DNA from: Fasciola hepatica
Lineage: Eukaryota > Platyhelminthes > Trematoda > Plagiorchiida > Fasciolidae
Assembly (NCBI GenBank): GCA_948099385.1
Contig: CANUEZ040000129.1
Coordinates: 7,384,501 to 7,448,500 of the forward strand
Direction of reading: 5' to 3'
Length of the DNA stretch: 64,000 nt
The position numbers and the translations under genes are program-made. This document shows, piece after piece, positions 1 through 11,005 of the stretch. Under the pieces are notes generated by a model. It was not told the DNA's origin. It saw only the letters and a program-made list of their open reading frames with translations, and made no database searches. Within the stretch, counting starts at the first letter, position 1. Each line of letters begins with the position of its first letter.

Positions 1-1640
1 AGCCATCTTAGCCTAGTGTCCCTCAGGGTTTCATTCAGTGATTTGGTCTGTAAACCATACAAAAGCGCGGGCCTGGGAACTTCAGCGTATACTCGACCCT
101 TGATAGACAAAACAGATGTGATGTCCACTCCAGGGATGACTCAGATTGACAAAACCAAACGAGCCTTCTGTAAACGCAAATACATCTCATCCGACATCTC
201 ACCGGTGGGTAAAATACAGCTGCCCAGATAACAGAAATTATCAACCAGGTCTATAGCTTCTCTAGTTACTGAAAACTTTGGAGTTGGATCAACCCAATCA
301 TGCGACTGCTTCCTGCACTTTGAAGGTGCAGTAAGCATACCGAACATTGCTAGGCAATCCGTCAAGCCGTTTAGAAAAGCTAGCAATTTACCTGGATCTT
401 AAGGTTTACCACTTTTACCCCCGGGAAATGTTCAATGCCACTATCATCACCTGACAAAACTGCCGTCAATAGGATTATATCAGTCGTGAAGTTGAAGAGG
501 AAAGAAGAAAGGGGACAACCCTGAATCACGTCATATCTCGTGGCAAATTTGGGTGAAAGAACACCTTAAGCCCGGTCTCGGTTTTGGCTGTTCATGTGAA
601 GGGAATATGCGATAGAAATGGATTACTCTGGTACACCTTTCAACAAGAGGCAGTGCCAGAGAAATGTGCTGTCGACTGAGTCGAAGGCACCTTTAAAGAC
701 AAGAAAAAAGGGGATAGTTGGCCTACAGGTGTGCTCACTTTCCAAAATTTTTCGAATAGTAACTTTGTGATCAACACGACCTCGACCAGATCTAAACCCA
801 TCTTGATTCTGACGTGGGCACTGTTCGCAAGCCGTTGATAAGCTGTGGAGAATAATACCAGCAAGCAGTTTAGATGCGACGCTAACCAAACTTATTCCTC
901 TGTGGTTTTCACAGGAGGACCTGTCACCCTTGTAAATCAGTACCATCACCGATTCACTCCAACTCTTTGGAATTCATTCCCTATCTCATACCACATGGAG
1001 GAGTTTCGGCAACTTCAGTAACAATGTCGACCCACCGTCTTTGAAATTAGATGGAGGCCACCCATCTGGTCCAGCAGCCTTATGTCGTTTAAGGTAGCCT
1101 ACCTCAAGCAAACCGTCCGCTTCTGACTGGAGATTGGTATTTACAGCCAGAGCTGTACCTGTAGAGCTACTTAGCAAGCCTGTGGTGGACGAGGGTCAGT
1201 TAGACTGCTTCTCGAAATGCTCCTTCCAACAAACTAGACGACGCCACTCAGTTTGAATCAGTGAGCCGTTCAACTCTTTATTCATTTCACTAACGCCTGG
1301 CTTTCATGGGATGGTATTTCTGATTAGACGAAAAAGTTTTCGACTGTTGCTGATCACCGCAGCTTTTCCACCCACCACTATTTACGGTCCTTCTCAGCCT
1401 ACGAATCCGTTGGCTTTTAAGGCCTCTGTGTGCTTCATCGTATCTCGAATCCGGAGGAATCGATCTGAAAAGGTCTAACAGCGTAACTGAGGATGCAGAT
1501 GTCCATCGTTTCTGTGTGTGTCTGGTTGTTGGACCTTGAGCAGCATTAGCAGCCTTAAATAGAGCCCGCTGGATCTCTGTCCATCTCTCTTTTGGATCCC
1601 AGGCATTTGACTGTATCGATAACCTAGCGGCCAATTCTGC
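1..1640 (-). mobile_element. Decayed LINE (non-LTR retrotransposon), 3' part, cut by window edge
   Basis: Reading down the minus strand, blocks of one LINE reverse transcriptase occur in the expected order. A linker lies at 1290-1634. The KAAGPDG block lies at about 986-1177. The RT fingers, with CENHRGISLVSVASKLL and GFRSGRGRVDH, lie at 623-949. The thumb/C-terminal block, with FCYLGSCILPTGEMSDE, lies at 141-386 and continues through a GRVY block to base 1. The blocks sit in different frames with stops between them, so the element is dead. In motif A the first aspartate is replaced (LVFKGAFDSVD, where the family normally has LDxKxAFDSVD). The endonuclease is absent, so it is 5'-truncated near 1640. 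It belongs to the same broad LINE group as the copy at 14570-18430. The 3' end lies outside the window. Confidence 0.85.
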
Positions 1641-1659
1641 TTAGAAAGCAGCAATGCTA

Positions 1660-2900
1660 TAGGGCGGTAATTGTCTGTTCACTCCACTTTAAGTAACGAG
1701 GAGAATGGTTGACAATAGAGCCCGTTAAGCAAGTAAATACTCGATTGTTTGCCCATTTGTCAGTGTCAGAAGATGCATATGACTGATTTTACTCGTTTGT
1801 TTATCCATTGGACAGAGGTAATTGAAGGAGTACAATCATCTGCCAATTGTAGACTCCCACATGAACCAAGCTAGTCATTCAATACAAGCTACACTATGAT
1901 GAATAATTAGGTGAAATAATCCTCGATTTCAAATGTTGTCAGTAGGTGAACAATTTTCGGTCACTCCTTATATGAACGAACCTAAATTGCGTGTAAAACA
2001 GAAGGTTACCTTAGAGACTGATTTTCTGTCACTCACATGATTGCTAGAGTTTTGATGGAGGGGAGTATCCGTAATTCCTCAGATCAGCTAGAGTTCCAGA
2101 TGGAACCTTACAGATCAAACACAACAGACACGAAGAAAAATCTCTCAAATGCTATTTCAGAAGTTCAGAAGTTATCGCACAGCGCTTGGCGCTGGTTAAG
2201 CCGTCATCACCGTGGACTGTAGGCATTGACGTCCAGGTCTCGATCACCACCACCACTGGGCGACCGTTGATAGGCAGCGGCAGATACCGTACTTTGGTAA
2301 ATAGTAAATCAGAAGGGGAAGTAGAATATCTCGTATCATTTTAACTCATTCTACCGTGAAATTTCCTTTTTTCATTGAGAATGATATTATCTACAAGGCA
2401 GCATGCCTTTCACATGTAGATTTACTGATTGAAGATAATGAGTGGCAGGACTGAGTTTGACGGTTATTCACGTAACTGAAAGTCTAATCGTTGATCTCTT
2501 TCGCTCTGTTCTTCCATTTTTGTGCATCAGTTCTTTTCATTTTGTTTGAGTGACGGTGTAAGAGATTATTAACCAAAACTTGAAGAAATTATTGAGACCT
2601 TCGAGAAGTAAGCCAGAGAGGGAACTGCTGTAGCTTTTTATCCCAAGAATAAACCACACCTATCCAAAACGCATTTGAATTGATTTTGACGCCACTTTCC
2701 AAGTTTTTGGATAAACCCATGGTTAAAGAATAGTAGAGTTCCAAAGCAAAACCAATGAGATGGTGTTTGTCATGCATATTCTCTAGCAAAAATCTATCTC
2801 TACAGCGGGCAACAAAAAGCGAACAACATATAGTCAGTTTGCATAGATCTCACAATTGCCCGCAAGTAGTATGTGAAATTGATGATTCTTCGTTTGGATT
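1660..2900. other. No gene recognised
   Basis: I see no coding signature, tRNA or long repeat here. Small open frames (for example 2037-2222 +) lack recognisable motifs. Confidence 0.4.
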
Positions 2901-2907
2901 ACTGCTC

Positions 2908-3450
2908 TTTGGACTCCAAGATCCACAAGCACATCTCAGGTCATCCGATCTACCGTGTACTCGGAAATATCAGAATTAAGTTTCGCTCTTGTTAGAGCCC
3001 GCCAGTGGTGCACTTTCTCCGCCACACCCAGGGTTTGAACCTGGGCCACTGCGTCCGCTAGCTCCCGTCCGGTCACTGTCTCATTGGCTTCAAGCGAACG
3101 CCTTTCACCGAATAATGACCCGTAGTGTGGAGCAGACCTGACCTGGTGGGAGGCAATCGCTTGGAGTTAACGAGATGGTGAACTTGACTCCCTTGGAAGC
3201 TGGCTGTTACAGAGGACGACATCTGAACAAACTTAACTCCACGATTCGGATCAGTTCGGATGTGGGCGGGGTGGCACACCGGTAACACAAACTCCTTCCA
3301 GGCGAAGAGAGGTTTGGGTTTGGATTTTGGGCTCTGCGGGAACTATGCCCCACTGATGAGTTCTAACGAGAGCGAAACTCGAGTCTGGTGCTTCTGATTG
3401 CCGGGTTGATCGGATGACTTGAGGTTCGTTCATGGAAGATGGTGTCCAAA
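2908..3450. repeat. Foldback/MITE-like element with about 105-bp inverted arms
   Basis: The plus strand at 2908-3012 and the reverse complement of 3346-3450 align without gaps over about 105 bases. Shared blocks are TTTGGAC, GTCATCCGATC, GTTTCGCTCT-GTTAGA and CAGTGG. The roughly 330-bp centre carries on the minus strand a palindromic GGTTCAAACCCTGGG that resembles a Pol III B box. Two overlapping minus-strand frames (3073-3288 and 3251-3460) run through it but have no known domain. The structure fits a non-autonomous foldback or MITE. Target-site duplications were not established. Confidence 0.7.
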
Positions 3451-3459
3451 GGACAGTCA

Positions 3460-4225
3460 ACCAAACAAAATATAGATGATTCGTTGGGTTAACAAAAAAC
3501 TAGGCCAGACAAACGCAAAACCATTAAAGCAAACACATATCGACAACGAAGACTACGACTATGCAATGCAGATGTTGCACCACGCATCAGTCTATGAAAA
3601 ATGGTACAGTGTACTGCTCAAGAGAAATATAGAGACTCTCCATTTAATCTTTTTCCCTTGCTATCCCAGCTTCGTGACACGGGATTGCCATAGGTGATTA
3701 TCAAGAGACCGAAACTATTCGATCAGCTTCATTGAGTTCTTTGAATTTAAGTATCAGTTGGCCGACCGCGGGGCTAATACGAATTCATATAACAAACTGA
3801 TCAACCTTGAAACCTGGCACGGTTGTATATCCCTGAATGATATAAGAAAAACCCCAGCCTTGTTGAGAGTTCGGGAACAGCGCAAACTAAAAGGCGCTGC
3901 AAAGTGCGAGAATCATCGAACTGTTAAACTGACTTATTTTGTCCAAAATTTTTGCAGATGGGGTCAATCGCAGAATCATCTGATCGTCGAGCCCTAGGGC
4001 GAATGACAGCCGATATCATGAATTATACAGGGCTGGCGTTTGAAATCCTACTTAAGATTATCTTCGTACCCATGACTGCCAATATGCACGTGCGAGAGAA
4101 CTGGAAGTACACGGGCTCATGTGAAACCGGTGGTCACCAATAAATTATATTTTGCAAGATGCATCATTGGTACGAAGAGCTTGGATCTTAGGTAATGAAA
4201 TACCCCCTTGCAATTTTCACTTCCA
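3460..4225. other. No gene recognised
   Basis: Two short plus frames (3476-3697 and 3758-3997) are present. The second contains CENHRTVKL, faintly like a LINE RT block, but its neighbours do not continue the match. I assign no gene. Confidence 0.35.
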
Positions 4226-4235
4226 CAAGTTTAGC

Positions 4236-4320
4236 GTCTGCAGTCGGAATCGAACCGGTGACATCTCGCCTACATGGAAGATGCCTCATCATCTGAGCTA
4301 GTGCTATGCAGTCAACCGGG
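4236..4320 (-). repeat. tRNA-derived SINE-like body
   Basis: The minus strand reads an A-box-like CACTAGCTCAGATGATGAGG followed about 40 bases later by a B box, CCGGTTCGATTCCGAC. Spacing is tRNA-like, but the flanks do not form an acceptor stem. It is more likely a SINE head or a decayed tRNA relic than a functional tRNA gene. Confidence 0.45.
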
Positions 4321-4559
4321 TGTGAATGACGCAAATGAATGTCCAGTATTGCACGGTCACTATTCCACTGACACAGCAACTGCCCATTAGATCGCGTTCA
4401 GCCAGGTGATGTTCTTCGCATTACGAAGCGCCCGACGTGAGTATTCCAGTGATTGAAACTAGAACAGTTGCCGTGCCATTTAGTTACGTTCATCCAACCA
4501 TTAACCTCGCACTTCTGTGCTCTGGTTTTGGTTGCTACCTTCCTGCGTCGTCGAGTCAA

Positions 4560-5066
4560 AGGCAAAAGAAGAGATGCGTACGGTGAAAAAAGGATGAAGG
4601 CAAAGTGAAAAAACGGAAATGACGAAGATAAAGAAAGAGTTCAAGTGCAGCTTCACCACTGGCTGAGACATCTAGTCATATTACTTAATGCCTTCAACCA
4701 CCTGGCGTGTGGGTCGTGTGGACCCCAAACTGGAAGTCCAACTGGCCTCACTTGATCAGTTCCACTGGTCAAGGATTTCATACCTTTCTGTCCAGTCATG
4801 GACTGACTAACTCGGCCTACCTTCCAACCACTACCTGACTCGGCCGGTGGCGTAAGCCAAGGAGGTCTATCCGTGAGCAAGCGTAACACATGTCCCAACC
4901 TGCTTAAGCTGTTTAGACTAAGTACTTGATCCAGTGACGGACCTCTAGCTCCCAACGCCCCATGTCTAATCTCAACATTGCCGATGTGGTGTTCCCACCG
5001 TATTCTGGAAATGCTACCGTGTATCATTGGAGCAGTAGTTGGTAATCGCTGGATAATCACTAGCAT
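4560..5066 (-). mobile_element. LINE fragment: reverse transcriptase C-terminal (thumb) end
   Basis: A 137-codon minus frame (4653-5066) contains RIRWEHHIGNVEIRHGALG, then SLSRLGHVLRL, a GWKVGR segment and GLPVWGPHDPHARWLKAL. This order matches the C-terminal tail of the LINE at 14770-15130, which has IGWNSRVSNDEVRKRVLG, RWLGHVLRM and LRGWGPKDPSTSWLETL. It is diverged enough to be another subfamily. The rest of the RT is missing. A tRNA-like SINE lies immediately on its 5' side at 5089-5160. Confidence 0.75.
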
Positions 5067-5088
5067 TATTCACACCTGATCCTCCGTA

Positions 5089-5160
5089 CCGCAGTAGCCC
5101 AGGTGGTAGAAAACCTGCCTGGTAATGGGATAGTCACCTGTTCGATTCCGGCTGGTGAGG
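5089..5160 (+). repeat. tRNA-derived SINE-like body
   Basis: The plus strand shows the A-box-like TAGCCCAGGTGGTAGAAAAC and, about 40 bases on, the B-box-like CTGTTCGATTCCGGC. No paired acceptor stem is visible, so a SINE head is more likely than a working tRNA. Confidence 0.5.
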
Positions 5161-5414
5161 TTCAAATTTCGGATGCGATAAAATACGGGAGGGTTTTTCT
5201 TAATTTAAAAACTCATTTCCTTTGTCTCTTTCCAGGGTACAAAGAGGTAAACTTTTCATTTGAGGAAGATGAAAAAGACGCAAAGATGAAAAAGAAAGAT
5301 ACCGAAAAATAGATAAGACGAACTTCGGAAAATATGGAACGATCTATGAACTGGTGCCGTATAAGGTACCGTTAGAAAAGCGCTTCTTGTTCCTGCTCAC
5401 TCTCGTTCTTTCTG

Positions 5415-6489
5415 GTGTGTGTGTGTATGTATGTATGTATGTATGTATGTATGTATGTATGTATGTATGTATGTATGTATGTATGTATGTATCGATGTAT
5501 GTATGTATGTATGTATGTATGTATGTATGTATGTATGTATGTATGTATGTATGTATGTATGTATGTATGTATGTATGTATGTATGTATGTATGTATGTAT
5601 GTATGTATGTATGTATGTATGTATGTATGTATGTATGTATGTATGTATGTATGTATGTATGTATGTATGTATGTATGTATGTATGTATGTATGTATGTAT
5701 GTATGTATGTATGTATGTATGTATGTATGTATGTATGTATGTATGTATGTATGTATGTATGTATGTATGTATGTATGTATGTATGTATGTATGTATGTAT
5801 GTATGTATGTATGTATGTATGTATGTATGTATGTATGTATGTATGTATCGATGTATGTATGTATGTATGTATGTATGTATGTATGTATGTATGTATGTAT
5901 GTATGTATGTATGTATGTATGTATGTATGTATGTATGTATGTATGTATGTATGTATGTATGTATGTATGTATGTATGTATGTATGTATGTATGTATGTAT
6001 GTATGTATGTATGTATGTATGTATGTATGTATGTATGTATGTATGTATGTATGTATGTATGTATGTATGTATGTATGTATGTATGTATGTATGTATGTAT
6101 GTATGTATGTATGTATGTATGTATGTATGTATGTATGTATGTATGTATGTATGTATGTATGTATGTATGTATGTATGTATGTATGTATGTATGTATGTAT
6201 GTATGTATGTATGTATGTATGTATGTATGTATGTATGTATGTATGTATGTATGTATGTATGTATGTATGTATGTATGTATGTATGTATGTATGTATGTAT
6301 GTATGTATGTATGTATGTATGTATGTATGTATGTATGTATGTATGTATGTATGTATGTATGTATGTATGTATGTATGTATGTATGTATGTATGTATGTAT
6401 GTATGTATGTATGTATGTATGTATGTATGTATGTATGTATGTATGTATGTATGTATGTATGTATGTATGTATGTATGTATGTATGTATG

Positions 6490-6526
<37 letters not shown>

Positions 6527-6530
6527 TGTG
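5415..6530. repeat. (TATG)n tetranucleotide array, about 1.07 kb, flanked by (GT)n
   Basis: A short (GT)n run starts at 5415. From about 5426 to 6490 the sequence is an almost pure TATG repeat (over 260 units), followed by (GT)n to about 6530. Two interruptions are visible, each producing ATCGAT, at 5491-5496 and 5847-5852. The unit has no stop codon in most frames, so it yields spurious frames of about 400 codons on both strands. Confidence 0.98.
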
Positions 6531-6534
6531 CACA

Positions 6535-7130
6535 CCCCCGAGAAGTTTGCATCGGCAATCCACGTTACACACGGTCGTTCTGAGCCTGGACATGGGCAGC
6601 TGACCCGATGAGGTATTCGGTTTTTGCACGAGACCAGTGATTGCGGATCAAAAAAATGTCATACCCTTTACTATGTAAGTATGTCGGCAGTTTAACTGAA
6701 CAAATTACTTATAGAATGGGGTTGGCTATGGTCGAAAATCTCCCTGCGGGACTTACTGAAAATCAACAGCATTACCGTAGACAGAATAAAAAGACAAAAA
6801 ACACGGATTCATCGGACTGCTCGTGACTGAGGTTTTATTCATAACATTCAAACTGTTAGTCAAGCTAAAAAACGGAAACGAACTCAACCAATGTAACCGA
6901 AAAATCGCAGAAGGCGAATAATTAGGTTATTGTGACTTTTTGGATAGAGTTGCGTAAGAAATTGGAGGGCTCTCTCAGACGGACGTGGAAACAAATTACC
7001 TGACAGATATCACTATCAACAATGAACCCAGGATTGATTGGTTTATATAAAAGAATTATACTTATTAGAAGATTTTGAGAAAAACTAGTATTATTAGTTC
7101 TACTCAAAAAATCTAGCACCACGCGTGACT
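6535..7130. other. No gene recognised (probable GOGAT intron 3)
   Basis: This follows the exon 3 donor in gene orientation. I looked for the next GOGAT block (a GWR-type motif) on the minus strand here and down to base 1 and did not find it. Confidence 0.4.
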
Positions 7131-7133
7131 GAC

Positions 7134-7263
7134 CTTCAGGCCGCATTCTTCCGCATATGTTTGAAATTTTTGCATCACTTCCGTCGGAATAGCTCTGTCA
7201 ACTCGAACAAAAATCATTCCGGTGGCAAATTCGCCAACCGGTGGAAGGGTCACATTGGCCTCA
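7134..7263 (-). CDS. GOGAT: Glutamate synthase (GOGAT) exon 3, glutaminase domain
   Basis: This 130-bp exon encodes REANVTLPPVGEFATGMIFV and then a segment ending AEECGLK. The LPPxGxxATGMIF pattern is typical of the class II glutamine amidotransferase domain of eukaryotic NADH/NADPH glutamate synthases. It begins after a TTTTTGATTCCAG acceptor and ends at AAG before a GTCAGT donor. The first base completes the split codon CG|T from exon 2, and the last codon is whole (phase 0). The reading continues for 43 codons without a stop. Exon 4 was not found below 7133, so intron 3 probably runs past the window edge. The donor is less canonical than the other two, and a slightly different exon end is possible. 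Confidence 0.88.
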
Positions 7264-7556
7264 CTGGAATCAAAAAGCGATATTGACATCGACTGAAACA
7301 ACAGCACATGAGAGGAGACCAGAACACATTGGATATTTATCCAATCCAGCTATATGAAGAATGTATCGTAATACATTTGTAATGTATTTCCTCATGGGAT
7401 ATGAGAGTGTTTTGGCGTATAAAACACAAGTAGATAAATAGGTAGATAGATGGATAGATAGATAAATGGATAGGTGGGTAGAAAGGCAAATAGATATGGT
7501 TGATGGCGAAAACTCTTTGCGCACCTGAATAATCACTAACAATACTGTCAACTTAC
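7264..7556 (-). other. GOGAT intron 2 with GATA-like low-complexity tract
   Basis: This 293-bp intron has a GTAAGT donor and a TTGATTCCAG acceptor. A TAGATAGATAGATAAAT-type tract occupies about 7427-7497. An open minus frame across it (7270-7581) is intronic. Confidence 0.8.
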
Positions 7557-7687
7557 CGGGCAAAACGAGAGTAAAGTTCATATGGAATGGAAGTCATTAC
7601 ACCGGCACCATCTCCGGTATTCTCATCACAGGCACAAGCACCCCGATGATCCATGCGTTCCAACATGGTTTTCGCTTCTTGAAGAAC
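7557..7687 (-). CDS. GOGAT: Glutamate synthase (GOGAT) exon 2, glutaminase core
   Basis: This 131-bp exon encodes VLQEAKTMLERM, then DHRGACACDENTGDGAGV and a tail ending YELYSRFA. The pair of blocks HRGAC and NTGDGAG is a hallmark of the glutaminase domain of glutamate synthase, which releases ammonia from glutamine for glutamate formation from 2-oxoglutarate. The family usually has HRGACGC; here one Gly is Ala. The exon follows a CACATTTCCAG acceptor in phase 0 and ends ..GCCCG before GTAAGT in phase 2. It joins exon 1 as ..GKRSNR|VLQEAK.. and exon 3 as ..FAR|EANV... Both joins keep the frame. Confidence 0.93.
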
Positions 7688-9379
7688 CTGGAAATGTGTC
7701 ATAGAGCAAAGAGATTTCGTGAATCGTTTTGTACAATTATAATCGCAGTTTTCGTCATCTTTGCCGTTTGTCACAGTTTTATTTACAAAATAGCTAGCGG
7801 AAACATAACGTATGGTTAAAGTAATTTGATAACAAACGACAACTGACCGGTGAATGTTATTTGATCATGCAAAATATCTAGCACAATTATTTCCAATAAA
7901 ATGAAATGCTTCTCAGGAAGAGTCAAGTCTAATTTCCAGAGAATAGAAGAGGTTACGGGCTGGTGTGCTTGGAATCAGACTGTGCTGCTGTGAACCATGA
8001 CCTAATTCGTGGCTGTGACTGAAGAACCGGGCACACGTCTGATGTGGTTAAAATGATGAAGTGCATGGGTCTTTGGTATGCCACAGTTTTTCCCCTGTGG
8101 CAAACCAAAGTTCACAATATTGGTCTTCTTGTAGAGATAACATTATCGAGAGCGTTTTCGGAGAACTTACAGTATTACTCTTCTCGAGGAAGGGCATTTT
8201 GGAAATTCGTGAGCATTTATTCGACACATTCTTAACACAGACTAATTTTGGTGCAATAATCGGTTGAGGAATCCCAATCAAGTACGCGTATGTGTTTGTG
8301 TGTTTGAAAACATGCAACAAATTGGTAAATAACCCTGCTGTATAAGTGACAAACCCATTTAAATCTCATCATCATGTTTCATTCAAATGTAATTAAAAAG
8401 CATTTTTATCTTTTGAATTTGCAAACGGAACTAGCTGCCTGTCGGTTGGAATACAGAGTCAGTTTCTTAAATTATGTAATCTGGGAAGCAGTGCCAAGCG
8501 TATTGAGCATCGGGATTTGATGCAGTGAACCTTAATGATTGTCTAAGTTAAGGAAGCCAATAAAAACCCTTGGAGATATCCCGCAGCCGTTTTCCGAAAA
8601 ACAATTCAGAAAAAACATCCTTCCTAATCTCTTTTTTGGGTTTGAACCACAGCTTGTCCATTTCTTGAAATGATCATCGAGGTTTGCGAAAACCTCACAA
8701 TTAGGGCACATATTCATCTTATCAAACGCTTTGTCTTTTCGTGTCCTACGTCACTGGCTATACGTTTCAATTGTCAAAATAAAACACGGCCTGTTGCTGA
8801 AAGACTTCAAGTTCTTCGCTAGATCCATTAGGATTTGATCCCCTGCTGGTGGTATATGCCGACGGCAGTCCACTCACTTTGTCACATCCCAGCAAAAGCT
8901 GTCCACGAATATTTTCACCGACTTTGCTCATTCTCTTCATAAAAACCTAGGGCAATGTATATCCGTTTCCACAACTCAATACAAACATTTCATGCACAAA
9001 CTTGGACGTACAGCAGTTCTTTTATTCCCTGCCTAGCAAGGTATTCTGTAATATTAGAGCCAACACGACACTTACAAAAAAAAACAAAGATATTTATTAC
9101 CCATCCTGTTGTACATAGAAAACACGAATAGTGAACAAGCTCTTTGTCGGTAACATCATCCTCGTGGCTAATACAGTTAAATTTATAGGTTAGAAATGCA
9201 TAAATTATGAACAATGTCTGAGTGCCAAAGTGTGAGTCGATAACCATCAAAGTTGGTGTTGCTCAGTTAGGAAAAATAGGAGGGGAAATGTTGTTGTTCC
9301 GTGGTTAGGAAAAGGACCAGTGACACAATGAACATAGGTTTCGGGGATTATACATTGCCGGTTTGAACCGAAAGGTGAA

Positions 9380-9645
9380 CGTTAGGGTCACACTGAGCTC
9401 CACTGTCTGTCTCAGATCGCTGCCAGGGAAGTTTGAGTGCCTTAACGAAATCTTTGTAAGAACAAAGCGATGGGTTGAATAATCTGATCGCCACAGCCTC
9501 TGCCCTTGCTATATATTGTTTTTGAGCGACTTTGGGCGCATTCGTTGAGACTCTGTAGAATATTTTGAACTCGTTGCCGTTAAGGCACTCAAACTGCCCT
9601 GGACGCGATCTGAGACCGACACTGGAGCTCATTGTAACCCTAACG
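9380..9645 (-). mobile_element. Penelope-like element C-terminal fragment with 69-bp inverted arms
   Basis: On the minus strand an open frame (9348-9632) contains FKIFYRVST, then ARAEAVAIRLFNPSLC and VKALKLPW. This resembles the extreme C-terminus of Penelope-like retrotransposon proteins, downstream of the GIY-YIG endonuclease. The LPW end lies inside the arm 9380-9448. The reverse complement of 9577-9645 matches that arm over 69 bases with roughly eight mismatches; both arms contain GTTTGAGTGCCTTAACG and TCTCAGATCGC. The 3' coding end has therefore been duplicated in inverted orientation at the other end of the fragment. PLEs are known for terminal repeats in direct or inverted orientation. 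The frame is intact here, but it is only a fragment. Confidence 0.68.
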
Positions 9646-10924
9646 CAGACTGACCGTCAACTCGATGGATATGCAACGATGGTGAGACTTGAAACAGTGG
9701 ATTGAGACTATAATACTCTCTCAGATTTCTAAACATGGGCTTTTTGTATTTAAGTTCCATGGTGCATCATTTCATAGATAAGTTAAGTACCCCGATACTG
9801 AAATGGTCATAAAATTGGTTAATTCCTGTAGGTTTTGAATGTTATATCGTTTACAAGAAACATAATCCTCAGAGGTGCAGTTGTTAAATGAAGCAGCCCT
9901 CAGATCATTTTTTTCCTGAGTTGTACTGAAAGAAATATTAGAGATAACGCAAAATGGCTGGTTTTGTTGGTAAGATTTTGGAAGTCACATTTTTAATAGG
10001 GAAATAACACACTAGTTCACGAAGGGGTGGTGACCATTTAGAAGCTGCCAAAACAGAAGTGATTAATCGCAGCAGGATTCGAATTGGAGACATTGGAAAA
10101 GATAAACGTTCCGTCTTTACCGGTAAATGAAGAAAATAACTTTTTTCATTAGTCCGCTAGTCACTGCTGTCGTAATACACTTAACATCAAACAAAACACA
10201 CCTGACCACTTTCAAACTAGCTTTTCTTCTGAAAGGGATTGGAGACAGTCCCGTTGATAAATAGCAGACATAGTTCAGTCCAGCTCCTTGAACCTTTAAT
10301 CGTGTACTCCAAGGTTGTGGTTTTACTTGCCATCTGGCAGTACCAGCCAATCAAAATCAAAAACACGTGGAAACGATCCATTTGAGCAAAACAAGGTTTT
10401 GCTTTCAAATAAGTCACTGGTGGCGGCACTCAACTCTTTCTGCTAGAATCTCAAACCTTCTGGTAAACAGAGACAGTCTAGAAAGTCCCTTATGGTCTAT
10501 ACATAGCTAAGGTTTTACCTTCTGTTCATTATTTCATACACCGAATCCTATTTAAGCACTACATATTTTGGCGATTAGTGCACAGTGAGCGCCTCTATCT
10601 GTGACCAGTTTAATCAGTTACAAATAAACTATTGGTCCCTAGTAATTTTCAATAACCGCCGCATTGCTGACGCAACAATCCCAGCAAAATCGAACCATGC
10701 AGCGGATAAAACAATACTAAAACTCAGGAATTCAGTGTTTTGTGTCCTTAACGGCCCGGTTTTTTATTTTATGCTTGCGTATGGCCACCAAAGCTCACTG
10801 CACTGTTAGGGATAATCAGCAACCCCACACTGAGACTTGGAGTGGAGAACCACATAAGGTCCCAGTTAGTCAGTTGCAGAGATGATCCGGACGGTAGTGG
10901 AATACAGTTTACCACCAATGTAAC

Positions 10925-11005
10925 TGGCGTTGGCGGGGAATCGAACCTCTGACCTACGAGGTGGTAATCAAACGCTCCAAACCACTAAACCACCACCGGA
11001 CACGG
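10925..11005 (-). repeat. tRNA(Glu)-like SINE body
   Basis: The minus strand reads TGGTTTAGTGGTTTGGAGCG (A-box-like, resembling tRNA-Glu) and then GAGGTTCGATTCCCCGCC (B box) at tRNA spacing. The ends do not pair as an acceptor stem, so a SINE is more likely than a functional tRNA. Confidence 0.5.

Noticed and set aside
3758..3997. Possible LINE RT fragment (CENHRTVKL)
   Set aside because: Only one short block resembles RT; upstream and downstream sequence does not continue the pattern.
5344..6629. Seven frames of about 360-410 codons on both strands made of MYVC or HTYI repeats
   Set aside because: They are translations of the (TATG)n microsatellite, which lacks stop codons; they are not genes.
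6922..7146. Minus frame extending from exon 3 into the next 200 bases
   Set aside because: It is in another frame from exon 3 and shows no GOGAT similarity; it is read as intron 3.
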